The notes beneath the pieces were generated by a model. The model was not told the origin of the DNA. It was given only the letters and a program-made list of their open reading frames with translations, and did not search any database. This document shows positions 8,580 through 16,566 of a stretch of DNA of 24,076 nucleotides, piece after piece (position 1 is the stretch's first letter; each line of letters begins with the position of its first letter). The translations under genes were made by a program, and so were the position numbers. The DNA comes from a virus, in the IMG/VR virus record IMGVR_UViG_3300028835_000432, positions 1 to 24,076 of that record, one strand, 5' to 3'.

Positions 8580-11396
8580 CTACTTGTGACTTGACATGCT
8601 GCTGTAGGGGTTGCTGGACAGGTAGCGTCGGTAGTCCATCGCAGCCGACCGCAGCGCGCCAATTCCGCTCAACATGTCGCCTACCAACCCGTGCCAAGCC
8701 TTGTTCACCCCGCCGTCCGGCATGAACTGGGCAGCGAACCACGACGTCTGCTGCTGCATAGCAGTGGCCAGGTCTGCCTGCAGATCCCCGATGGTGTTCA
8801 GCTGTTCCCACAGCGTCTCTGCCTGCTCGAGGGCAGTCTTCTGCTGCCCAAACTGGAACTCCCAGTACTCACGGGATGCCTCGCGCATCTCATCCTGGAG
8901 TGCGTTTGTCTGGTTGAAGTACTCCTCAGAAGCTCCCTGGCGCCGCTTGGCCAGGCTCATCTGCTCTTCATGGTGCCGCTTCTGCAGGTCCATGTCCTGT
9001 CGGGACCAGCGGTAGCGTTGCTCGAAGCGGCTGCGTGTGCGACGGTGATCTTCCTCAGCCCACTTACGGCGCTCGTCCAACCGCCCGCTCTCGGTATCCA
9101 GGCGGCCCATCCCCATCGCGTAGGAGACGGTAGCGCGCTCTTGCTGTTTCATCAGCTGGCGGCGCTCACGGCCAGTAGCATAGCGCATGCGCTCCTGGAT
9201 GTCCTCCTGGCCCCAGCCGTACTGCATGGTGCTCTGAGCACCCTTGTAGGCTATGTCCTCCTCACCCCACTGGAAGCGCTTCTGGGTACGTGCCCACTGA
9301 GTCCCAATGTCCTGTTGCCCCCACTGGTACTGGACACCAGAGCGTTGCGCCTGCTGCTGCCATCGCTCGTTGAACTGGCGGTCCTGCATGCCCAGCTGCT
9401 CGCGCTGGAAGCCAAACTGGGTTGTCTGGTATCCGCGCTGCGCAGCGGTCATCGCATCCTGGATAGCCCACTGGCCACGCCCAAAGTCCGGTGCACCAGC
9501 TGGGGCACCCTCCATTGTCCCGCCAGTGGTGTAGGCGTATCGTGCTGCCAGGCCCGTCGCCTGCTGCTCAAACTGCCGTCCCTGCTGAGCGCGCTGTAGC
9601 TGCTGGCTGTAGTCCTGCAGCCCCTGCTGGGTGAAAGGCACCTGCTTACCACCGATCGTCAGGGTAGCTTCCTCAGCGTTGATGACAATGTTGCCCGCCT
9701 GCAGCTCGCGCTCGAAGGTAGCACCAGCCTGCTCACCCATCTGGAAACGGCCAGCCTGCATACCCTGGGCCAGGATCCCGCCACCCCACGTAGTGCCAAC
9801 CGGCATCCCCGTCTCGGGTTGCGTCGTGACGAACTCAGGGCGTCCCTGCTCTAGCCCCAGTCTGGACCAGGGGAGCTGGGCGCCCTGTCCCAGCTGCGCA
9901 GCCCTGGTTGCCTGTGGGATGTCCATCTCCCACACGTCCGCAACTGGTGCTCTCTGCCCAGTGGCCTGGAGGAACTGCTGCTGGAGCGGTTCGAGCAAGC
10001 CAGCAACCTGGCCGCGCTCCCGACGCTCCGCGGGACCGAGCTGACGGTAGCGTTCCACGAACCCAGCCATCTCTGGCTGGCCCATTGAAATACCAGCAGC
10101 CCCTGCCAGCTGCGCTGCGCCGCCACCAACCTCAGCCTGAAGCGCAGGTGCAAAGCGGGACATTCCACCGGCTGCCTGGATGTCCTCTGCAGACCAGTCA
10201 GCCATCTCCGGCGTACGGCCCGTGGTCCGACCGTAGGCAGCAATAGCCTGGTCAGCCCCCTGTGGCGTTAGTCCCTCAAACTCCCTCTGGAGCTCCGCTG
10301 ACGCCTGCTGAAACGCTTGCACGCCAGCCGAGGGGGCCTGGTCCAGTTGCTCCGCCCCTGGCAAGAAGGTCTGCATCCCTGGTACACCAGGGTAGAAGCG
10401 TCCTTCCCCCGCGATTCTCTCCTGGGCACCCGCGATCTGCCCAGCCACACCAGTCTTTTCCAGTGCTACGTTTGTGCCGTAGACACCTGCTGCAGCCAGG
10501 CCCAGACCGACACCCGCATAACCAGTAAGTGTGCCAGCAAGGCCCAGGCCGCCTGCCAGTCCTGTCAGCCCCATCCCCTTGGCCATCGCGCTGGCCATTC
10601 CAAGTGCCACTGGTGGCGCGGCCAGCGGCGCAAGCGTACCAGCCCGTTGTAGGACGTTGGGCTCCATCTTGGCGTCCACTTTGCCTAGCGCCCGTGGTAC
10701 GAAGCCCCAGGTCTCCCAGGCGGCCCGTCCGAAGCCCAGCTTGGCCCGCTCCATTGCAGCCTGGCCAGACATCATGTCGGTTACATCGCCGCCGTAGCCC
10801 TCCCCAATACCCAGCCCGGCCATCGCTTGCTGCTGCTGAGCCTGGTAGCCCACGTACTGGCCCATCGCCTTCGTGACCTGGCCGCCGGTGTAGCGCCAGA
10901 GGCGCTGCATGTTGAACATGCCCCAGGCCAGTTGGCCCAGGCCACCTGCATACATGCTGCGTCCAGAGGGGATGAACGGGTCAAGGCGACCACCACGCTG
11001 TGCACCCTCAAAGCCCCGGCCAATCCCACCACCCATCCCAGCACCACCAGCGGCTCCCAGGATGTCTTGCCAACCAGCTACATCGCCAGCAAGGCCCTCT
11101 GGAACAGGCTGGCCAAGCGCCTCAGCCTGGCCGACGATGCCCCGGCCCATCCCGACCATCGCGCGGACGTCACGGCCCCAGGCAGCCTTGTCGCCCATCC
11201 TCAAGCGGCCCTGTTGGAACAGATCCAGCTGTTCCTTCATCTCGTCGCCGTACTTCTCCAGGTGGCCGCGTGCGCTCTCGACTGTCTCGGTGAACTTCTC
11301 CAGGGCGTCAGCTGCACCCTGGACAGCAGGCGCGTAGCCAGTGGCTCCCATGATTGCAGCAGCCTGGGGGGTAGTGAGTCCCTGGCCAGTCTGCAT
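8580..11396 (-). CDS. Tape measure protein candidate
   Basis: A 938-residue protein with the features of a tape measure: an Ala/Gly-rich hydrophobic stretch at about 253-308 that could insert in a membrane during DNA entry, and a long helical, Gln/Arg/Glu-rich region at about 590-870 with regularly spaced aromatic residues. WGxxDI-type motifs occur at residues 692, 710 and 728, exactly 18 residues apart, and related WAEED and WSRQD motifs at 779 and 797, again 18 apart. Such chains stretch along the tail lumen and set its length (about 1.5 angstrom per residue is the usual rule, giving a tail near 140 nm if all of it is extended). The start is uncertain: the ATG at 11394-11396 has no clear ribosome site, an AGGAG sits 32 bases upstream, and the frame is open back to 11522 with no ATG, GTG or TTG. 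Confidence 0.75.
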   Translation of the reverse strand: MQTGQGLTTPQAAAIMGATGYAPAVQGAADALEKFTETVESARGHLEKYGDEMKEQLDLFQQGRLRMGDKAAWGRDVRAMVGMGRGIVGQAEALGQPVPEGLAGDVAGWQDILGAAGGAGMGGGIGRGFEGAQRGGRLDPFIPSGRSMYAGGLGQLAWGMFNMQRLWRYTGGQVTKAMGQYVGYQAQQQQAMAGLGIGEGYGGDVTDMMSGQAAMERAKLGFGRAAWETWGFVPRALGKVDAKMEPNVLQRAGTLAPLAAPPVALGMASAMAKGMGLTGLAGGLGLAGTLTGYAGVGLGLAAAGVYGTNVALEKTGVAGQIAGAQERIAGEGRFYPGVPGMQTFLPGAEQLDQAPSAGVQAFQQASAELQREFEGLTPQGADQAIAAYGRTTGRTPEMADWSAEDIQAAGGMSRFAPALQAEVGGGAAQLAGAAGISMGQPEMAGFVERYRQLGPAERRERGQVAGLLEPLQQQFLQATGQRAPVADVWEMDIPQATRAAQLGQGAQLPWSRLGLEQGRPEFVTTQPETGMPVGTTWGGGILAQGMQAGRFQMGEQAGATFERELQAGNIVINAEEATLTIGGKQVPFTQQGLQDYSQQLQRAQQGRQFEQQATGLAARYAYTTGGTMEGAPAGAPDFGRGQWAIQDAMTAAQRGYQTTQFGFQREQLGMQDRQFNERWQQQAQRSGVQYQWGQQDIGTQWARTQKRFQWGEEDIAYKGAQSTMQYGWGQEDIQERMRYATGRERRQLMKQQERATVSYAMGMGRLDTESGRLDERRKWAEEDHRRTRSRFEQRYRWSRQDMDLQKRHHEEQMSLAKRRQGASEEYFNQTNALQDEMREASREYWEFQFGQQKTALEQAETLWEQLNTIGDLQADLATAMQQQTSWFAAQFMPDGGVNKAWHGLVGDMLSGIGALRSAAMDYRRYLSSNPYSSMSSHK

Positions 11397-11488
11397 GCGG
11401 GTTATACCAGTCAGCGCAGCCCCGGTTACTCCTGCTTGGCCTAGACGCGCAATCTGACTGGCACGCTGTGCAGGGCTGGATACTTGGA

Positions 11489-14400
11489 CTACTCTTCCGG
11501 CGTTGTTTCCCCTGCACTGGGGTCAGCTGGGAAGACGCCCGTAAAGCCGGGCTTCTGGACGATGCGGAAGCCACTGGGGTACGCTTCTCCCAGAAGTCCC
11601 AAGTCCTTCACCGCTGCGAATGCTTGGGGCTCTGCCTCTGGCTCAGGCGCAGGCGCTGCCCCAGCGGGTGGAGGCGGAGGTGGAGGTGGAGGTTGCTGCC
11701 CAAGTGAGTACCTGCCGGCGCTCGGAGGTGGGGCCGTGGGAGGCCTTACTCCTCCAGCAGCAGCGGCGGGTGGCTGATCGGTTGGCCTCATGCCTTTCCG
11801 CAAGGCCCGGGCGATGCCCAGCGGGTCCGACCAGGTCAGGCCCTCAGTGACATCTTCGTGTGGTGCACGCTCGACTTCAGTCAGCGGCCGTCGAGCTCCT
11901 TGCGCACCCCGGGCAGGATCACCAGCGCCAAACTCATAGCCCCCATTGGGGTCAAGTGCCAGTGAGTCGGCACGCTGTGTCGCCTGCTCTTCAGGAGCCG
12001 CAGCCTCAAACTCGGCCTGCATCTGTGCAAACCGTGTACTGGCTTCTGTGCGGGGTGTCAGAGGTGGGGGCGGCGGCGGCACGGTTGGTGAGACAGCCTC
12101 TTGCATTGCCTCAGCTGCAGGGGCGGCTGCTGACACACCGCCAGCCAGGCCGGACACTCGCTCAACACTTGCTCTCAGCGCGGGAGAAACCGCTGGGTGG
12201 CCTGTCGCATATTTCTGCACAGCCTGGAACCGCTGGTACAAGGAGGGTGGCTTGTCCAGGTGGGTCTGCGGGGACATGGCCCCGATGTAGCCCTTGACTT
12301 CCCCACCACGCTCGGATAGCCAGGCTTCGTACTCACTGAGCTGCTGGCCGATCTTGGCACCCTTGGCTGTCGTCCGCCACTTCTTCTCTCCAATTCCAGC
12401 AGTGCCCTTCTCCACCGCTCGGAACGCGGCAGCTTCCAGACCAGCACCCAGTAGGGGCGACTCCTCGTAGACCTGCTGCAGACCAGCTGCGGTTCCCAGG
12501 TCGGCTCCCCCCAGTACCAGCTCACGGATGTCTCCAAGCGTTCCTTGCGCTCCAGCCTGTTGCTCCCCGATCGCAGTGGTGAGCTTCTCCCAGCGTTCCC
12601 GGCCAGCACTGGGGCGCAGCAGCATTGACGCCAAGTGCTGCGGGTCAATAGGCTGATCCTTCATTCCCTTGAGACTCAGAACATCCCTGATGTTGACGTC
12701 AGCCCACTCGCCCATCGTGCGGACGTGGTGTGGCTTGCCCTTCCTCTCCTCTCCCCCCTCTGCCTCGTCGCTGGGGGACGACCAATCCGAGGACCACCCC
12801 TTCGTGGCTATGTCGAAGGTGTACATGCGCTCCAGGATACCCTTCCAACCACCCTTGACTTCAGCAAGGTCCAGTGCGGTCTGGAACGGCGTGGCTACAG
12901 TGCGGCGGGCTGCCTCTGTTTCAGGCTCACCACGCATTCGACCAGAGATCCGGCGTGCAAACACGTTGAACATCATGCCCTTGGTGATACCACCCAGCGC
13001 CTTGTCCTCAGACTTCGTCTGGAGCTGCTCGACGGTTGCAGGTTCAGCACCAGTCTGGCTCGTGATCCACTCCCGGACTCCCCCCATCGTAGACCGCTCT
13101 TCCAGTTTCTCCAGGTGACGCCCAAGCTCGCCAGAGATGGCACCCTTGGTGGTCATCTGGAGAATATCCTGGGTGGTGGACTGCCGCGCCATGTGCTCTG
13201 CCCGCCAGCCGCCTTCTTCGGTACGGCCGTACTTGGTCCCCACCATGCGGAGCATCTCATCAACATCCAGGTCCTTCTCCTGGCTGTAGAAACCCAGAGC
13301 TGAAACGCCAACTCGCCCGGCAAACCGCTCCTCAAACTCCTCTGCGGAGGGAGCAATGCCACGTTCCAGCGCTTCCTCTCGCGGCGTGTAGCCCAGCACC
13401 TGCTTAGCCTGGCCAGGGTCTACAATTGGGTAGCCCACCATAGCCAGGCGCGGTCCCTCAACCTCACCAGCCTGGATCTGCTGCAGCAGTTCCTCTCGCT
13501 CTTCCTCGGAGGCACCAGGTGCCACGACCATCTTACGCAGCTGTCTCTCGCTCGTCACATATCTGCTGGGAGCCACTCCCGGCTCTGCTGTGGGGTGGGC
13601 ACTCACCATGTACTTGCCCGCCCGCACCCCCAGCAGGCTCATCAGGGTTTCCTTGCTGGAGGTAGCCTCACCAAACTCAGCCGCTGCCGCTTCGACACGG
13701 CCCGTGCGATACTTCCTCTCCATTGTGGCCAGTTCCTCGGGGGTGTAGTCTTCGGGGGACTTGCCCTCTGGCATTGCTTCTGCAGGGATGTACTGCCGAC
13801 CCCCAGCCGAGCGCGCAGCTTCGTACTCCATCAGCTGGGCTGCCTGGCGGGGCAATTGGTTGAGGACGTTCTCCTGGAAGGGGTAACCGAATTTGCGGCC
13901 CAAGATTGCCATATTTGGCAAGTAACGTGTGCCCTCTTCGCCCTCCATTGAGATGCCCCGGCCTTTGTACGCCTCTCCCACCAGGCCCATCGTGATGCCC
14001 TGAAGAACGTCGGGCTGGTCCTCCGGGGCCTCAATGCCAGACTCGGTCATCACATCGCGGGCTCGCTGCAGGAACTGCGGGTACTGTTTACCCAGCTCGG
14101 TCATAGGCACGGCCTTCTCGATGAACGCCCGCCCCATCTCGCTCTCGGGGTCTTCCTCGGCGGCTACTGCACCCAGGATGTGGGACATCTCTGCCTGGTG
14201 TCGCAGACCACCTCGGAACAGCTCATGGGCCAGGCGGGGGTGCTGCTCAGCGATGGCCATGAACGCCTCTGGCTTGATCATCTGCGTCTTACCAGAGAAC
14301 ACCATCGAGAGCCGCAGGCCCACGTCAGCCTCGAAGCCAATGTCCTTCAGCCGGGCAGTGATAGCTCCTGTCTGGCCAGCCTGCGCGCTGCCAAGCGTCT

Positions 14401-16198
14401 CCTTGGTCAGCACCTCCCCCGTTGTGGGGTGTACCAGCCTGCCCAGCTCTGCCATGCGCTGTGTGACGGGATCTGCCGGATCGAAGGTCTGTGCGGGCAG
14501 CAACCGCTCCTCCAGAGGACTCTTGGGTCCCTGGAGCCAGTCGGCAAACTGCTTACCGCTCTTTGGTCCCCAGCGGCCGGCCTCTTCACCCCAAATCTCC
14601 TTTGCCAGCTCTGGGGACGCAGCTGAGCCAACCAGGGCACCCAGCTGGTAGAGCTCGTTCGGGGGCAGTACCACGTCAACGCCCATCTTGGTGGGCAGGT
14701 CGGAGCCAGTCATGCCTGCCTTGAGCTCATGCTTGCCAGCCACCAGGGTGCCAGTGGGCATCATCCCCAATGCCTGGAACTGCACTTCTTGGTAGGGGTC
14801 GCCCTTCTCAGTGAACTTCTTGACTGCAGTGGCGGACTGCACGATGATCTCTTCGTAGCTCTTGCCGAACTCCAGGCCCACGTGACCGCCGAAGACAGGG
14901 ACACGCTCACCACCAGCAAAGCGCTGGCCTGGCTTGGCGGTGACCTCTGCCCCTTTAGGTAGACGTAAGCGGCGTGTAAGTTCGGCGTAAGGGCGGCCCA
15001 GGTGTGTGCCATAGAGCCCAGAGCCCTGTGCCATCCACTCGCCCATCGAGACCCAGGCCCGAGCTGGTTGTACTGTCTCGGGTATCTTGGCCGCCTGACC
15101 CAGTACCCTGGACTGCGCTGCAGGCAGCCCCGTCATGCGGATGCCGTGCTCCTGCGACAGTTGGGAGAGCCGCTTGGCTACCTTGGCTGGGTCGCCAGCT
15201 ACCAGGCTCTCAACACCCCCTCCCTCACCCATGATCCCAGCAATGCCGGGCTCCTGCAAGAGATGGGAGACTTGGCCCACCAGGCCAGCACCACGGTAGA
15301 ACTCCTGCGGTCCTAGCTGGGTCTCGCCACCAGGCGAGCGCCCCCGCTGCAGCATCCATGACTGGGGCAGAGCGGCCCGCGGTGCGCTGGGGGACAATCG
15401 AGCAGCATAGCTCTCTCCAGCACCACCCTCCATCTCAGCATCAACGTCGGCCCTGGCCCTGGGTGAGAAGTAGACAGGCTGTCCACCTGACTCGGGGGGT
15501 GGGAATGTACGAGCGCCACCACGGGCCATGAACTCGTTCGCAACCGGCCCATGCAGCACAGTGGAAACTTCCTGCGGGGTCATATCAGAGACCTGCTGCC
15601 AGGAGATGCCGGCGCGCTCCAGAGCAACGTCCACATTCTGTGCTCCGAACCCGAAGAGAGCCTGAGACTGGGCATACAGTTCTTGCCGCCCACCCATCAA
15701 GCCGGTGGCATACCCGGCGCCGCTTGGGGTCATGCGCGACTGCATGAGTGCGATGTCTGTCCCGCCAAAGCGGCCCAGTTCAGTGCCCAAGTCCGCCGCG
15801 GACGGTGCAGCGCCAGTGATCGCCGAGATGAGCTGTTCCTTCCGCATCGTCGAACGACCACGAACCCCCAGCTCTCCAGCAATGTCCCGGAGCCCTGGCT
15901 GGTCTCCACGCCCGCGAACGGTCAGGCCTGCGAGCGCGTTGGGGTCGCTGTAGAGTGCGGCTTGCTCCAGTGCTCCCGGCAGCCCACCGTAGGCCATGCC
16001 GTACTCGAGCTCCTCCGCGGCTGAGCCAAGAGCACCGTAGTCAACCGGTGCACCAGCTCCGAAGGGGGGCTGGTTGAGCGTGGATGGGTTGATACCCGAG
16101 GCCCAGTCTGCCGCAGTCGGCTGGCGCCCTGTCTGTTGTGGCCTGCCGCCCGTCTCCAGGATCTGAGCCAGGTAGTCAGCGATTGTGATGGTGGCCAT
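11489..16198 (-). CDS. Single-chain two-barrel RNA polymerase-like protein in the tail block (proposed virion polymerase)
   Basis: A 1569-residue protein; the ATG at 16196-16198 has GGAG 8 bases upstream. Residues about 415-525 resemble the beta-subunit double-psi barrel: a KGAEVTAKPGQ segment, then AGKHELKAG (487-495, compare AGRHGNKG with its catalytic Lys; here K493), then VDVVLPP and a closing helix. Residues about 912-990 resemble the beta-prime barrel: YPIVDPGQ, then GVSALGFYS, then DLDVDEM (976-982), where D976, D978 and D980 match the three metal-binding Asp of DFDGD. Order and single chain match the YonO/crAss-like class. Departures: Val replaces Gly in the Asp motif, and the first barrel lysine (GDK) is replaced by GTL. 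About 400 residues before and 580 after the barrels are unassigned; the end is low complexity with two polyproline runs (about 1374-1379 and 1503-1511). Lying between chaperone and tape measure genes, it may be carried in the tail and injected. The alternative is a tape-measure-related protein with chance motif likeness. Confidence 0.65.
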   Translation of the reverse strand: MATITIADYLAQILETGGRPQQTGRQPTAADWASGINPSTLNQPPFGAGAPVDYGALGSAAEELEYGMAYGGLPGALEQAALYSDPNALAGLTVRGRGDQPGLRDIAGELGVRGRSTMRKEQLISAITGAAPSAADLGTELGRFGGTDIALMQSRMTPSGAGYATGLMGGRQELYAQSQALFGFGAQNVDVALERAGISWQQVSDMTPQEVSTVLHGPVANEFMARGGARTFPPPESGGQPVYFSPRARADVDAEMEGGAGESYAARLSPSAPRAALPQSWMLQRGRSPGGETQLGPQEFYRGAGLVGQVSHLLQEPGIAGIMGEGGGVESLVAGDPAKVAKRLSQLSQEHGIRMTGLPAAQSRVLGQAAKIPETVQPARAWVSMGEWMAQGSGLYGTHLGRPYAELTRRLRLPKGAEVTAKPGQRFAGGERVPVFGGHVGLEFGKSYEEIIVQSATAVKKFTEKGDPYQEVQFQALGMMPTGTLVAGKHELKAGMTGSDLPTKMGVDVVLPPNELYQLGALVGSAASPELAKEIWGEEAGRWGPKSGKQFADWLQGPKSPLEERLLPAQTFDPADPVTQRMAELGRLVHPTTGEVLTKETLGSAQAGQTGAITARLKDIGFEADVGLRLSMVFSGKTQMIKPEAFMAIAEQHPRLAHELFRGGLRHQAEMSHILGAVAAEEDPESEMGRAFIEKAVPMTELGKQYPQFLQRARDVMTESGIEAPEDQPDVLQGITMGLVGEAYKGRGISMEGEEGTRYLPNMAILGRKFGYPFQENVLNQLPRQAAQLMEYEAARSAGGRQYIPAEAMPEGKSPEDYTPEELATMERKYRTGRVEAAAAEFGEATSSKETLMSLLGVRAGKYMVSAHPTAEPGVAPSRYVTSERQLRKMVVAPGASEEEREELLQQIQAGEVEGPRLAMVGYPIVDPGQAKQVLGYTPREEALERGIAPSAEEFEERFAGRVGVSALGFYSQEKDLDVDEMLRMVGTKYGRTEEGGWRAEHMARQSTTQDILQMTTKGAISGELGRHLEKLEERSTMGGVREWITSQTGAEPATVEQLQTKSEDKALGGITKGMMFNVFARRISGRMRGEPETEAARRTVATPFQTALDLAEVKGGWKGILERMYTFDIATKGWSSDWSSPSDEAEGGEERKGKPHHVRTMGEWADVNIRDVLSLKGMKDQPIDPQHLASMLLRPSAGRERWEKLTTAIGEQQAGAQGTLGDIRELVLGGADLGTAAGLQQVYEESPLLGAGLEAAAFRAVEKGTAGIGEKKWRTTAKGAKIGQQLSEYEAWLSERGGEVKGYIGAMSPQTHLDKPPSLYQRFQAVQKYATGHPAVSPALRASVERVSGLAGGVSAAAPAAEAMQEAVSPTVPPPPPPLTPRTEASTRFAQMQAEFEAAAPEEQATQRADSLALDPNGGYEFGAGDPARGAQGARRPLTEVERAPHEDVTEGLTWSDPLGIARALRKGMRPTDQPPAAAAGGVRPPTAPPPSAGRYSLGQQPPPPPPPPPAGAAPAPEPEAEPQAFAAVKDLGLLGEAYPSGFRIVQKPGFTGVFPADPSAGETTPEE
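15789..15803. repeat. 15-base dispersed repeat AAGTCCGCCGCGGAC (copy 3)
   Basis: Exact copy inside the N-terminal part of the 1569-residue RNA polymerase-like gene, again read as SAADL on the minus strand. The shared reading means coding preference explains part, but not all, of the identity. Confidence 0.6.
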
Positions 16199-16203
16199 AG
16201 TGT

Positions 16204-16566
16204 CTACTCCGGTTGCGGGTGCTTCTGTGCGTACTGCTGTTGCAGACGAAGGTTAGCTGTTCTGGTTGCGGTCACCCGCGCCCGCCCCAGGGAGGCGGCC
16301 TCGATGTCCATCATGAAGTGGTGAGGCTGGTTCAAGTGGCCACCCGCGAGGGGCAGCCCCCAGCGCTCCACCTGGAGCAACCAGATCAGGCAGTCTGGCA
16401 TCTCTGTGGGATTGATGCCAGGTGGCAGTTCCAACCCGTCCTGGGCCATCAGATACCACTGGGTCTCCTCAGCAATGGCCTCGCGCCTCTCAATAGGGTT
16501 ATCGAAGCCGTCTGCTAAAAAGGGACCGCCCAGTCCCTCACGATGTCTACGACACAGCTGTGCCAT
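16204..16566 (-). CDS. Downstream tail assembly chaperone frame, read by -1 frameshift from the upstream chaperone
   Basis: This frame overlaps the end of the upstream chaperone by 52 bases and lies just before the large tail genes, the classic layout of gpG/gpGT-type chaperones of siphoviruses. Read alone it would start at an ATG at 16564-16566 (120 residues), but no good ribosome site precedes it. More likely it is made only as a fusion: ribosomes slip back one base on CCCTTTT (16518-16524) and continue with LADGFDNPIERREAIAEE. The fusion would be 243 residues (139 from the first frame and 104 from this one). The C-terminal part is helical, with an acidic middle (EEDxW-like IAEETQWYL) and a basic end. 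In known systems the short and long forms coat the tape measure and recruit tube subunits. Confidence 0.75.
   Translation of the reverse strand: MAQLCRRHREGLGGPFLADGFDNPIERREAIAEETQWYLMAQDGLELPPGINPTEMPDCLIWLLQVERWGLPLAGGHLNQPHHFMMDIEAASLGRARVTATRTANLRLQQQYAQKHPQPE

Noticed and set aside
8691-9599. Long plus-strand open frame (302 codons), and another at 20966-21901 (311 codons)
   Set aside because: Both lie opposite well-supported minus-strand genes, have no ribosome sites and show low-complexity or Arg/Val/Leu-rich products typical of antisense frames in GC-rich coding DNA.
11489-11522. Programmed -1 frameshift fusing the polymerase-like protein to the tape measure
   Set aside because: The tape measure frame is open in the right phase, but no heptamer in this overlap has the XXXYYYZ form in zero-frame phase; the GGGAAAC present is out of phase.
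11489-16198. The 1569-residue protein as the tape measure itself
   Set aside because: It lacks long hydrophobic segments and periodic aromatics, has a mixed globular composition with polymerase-like motifs, and the next gene fits a tape measure better. A split tape measure cannot be fully excluded.
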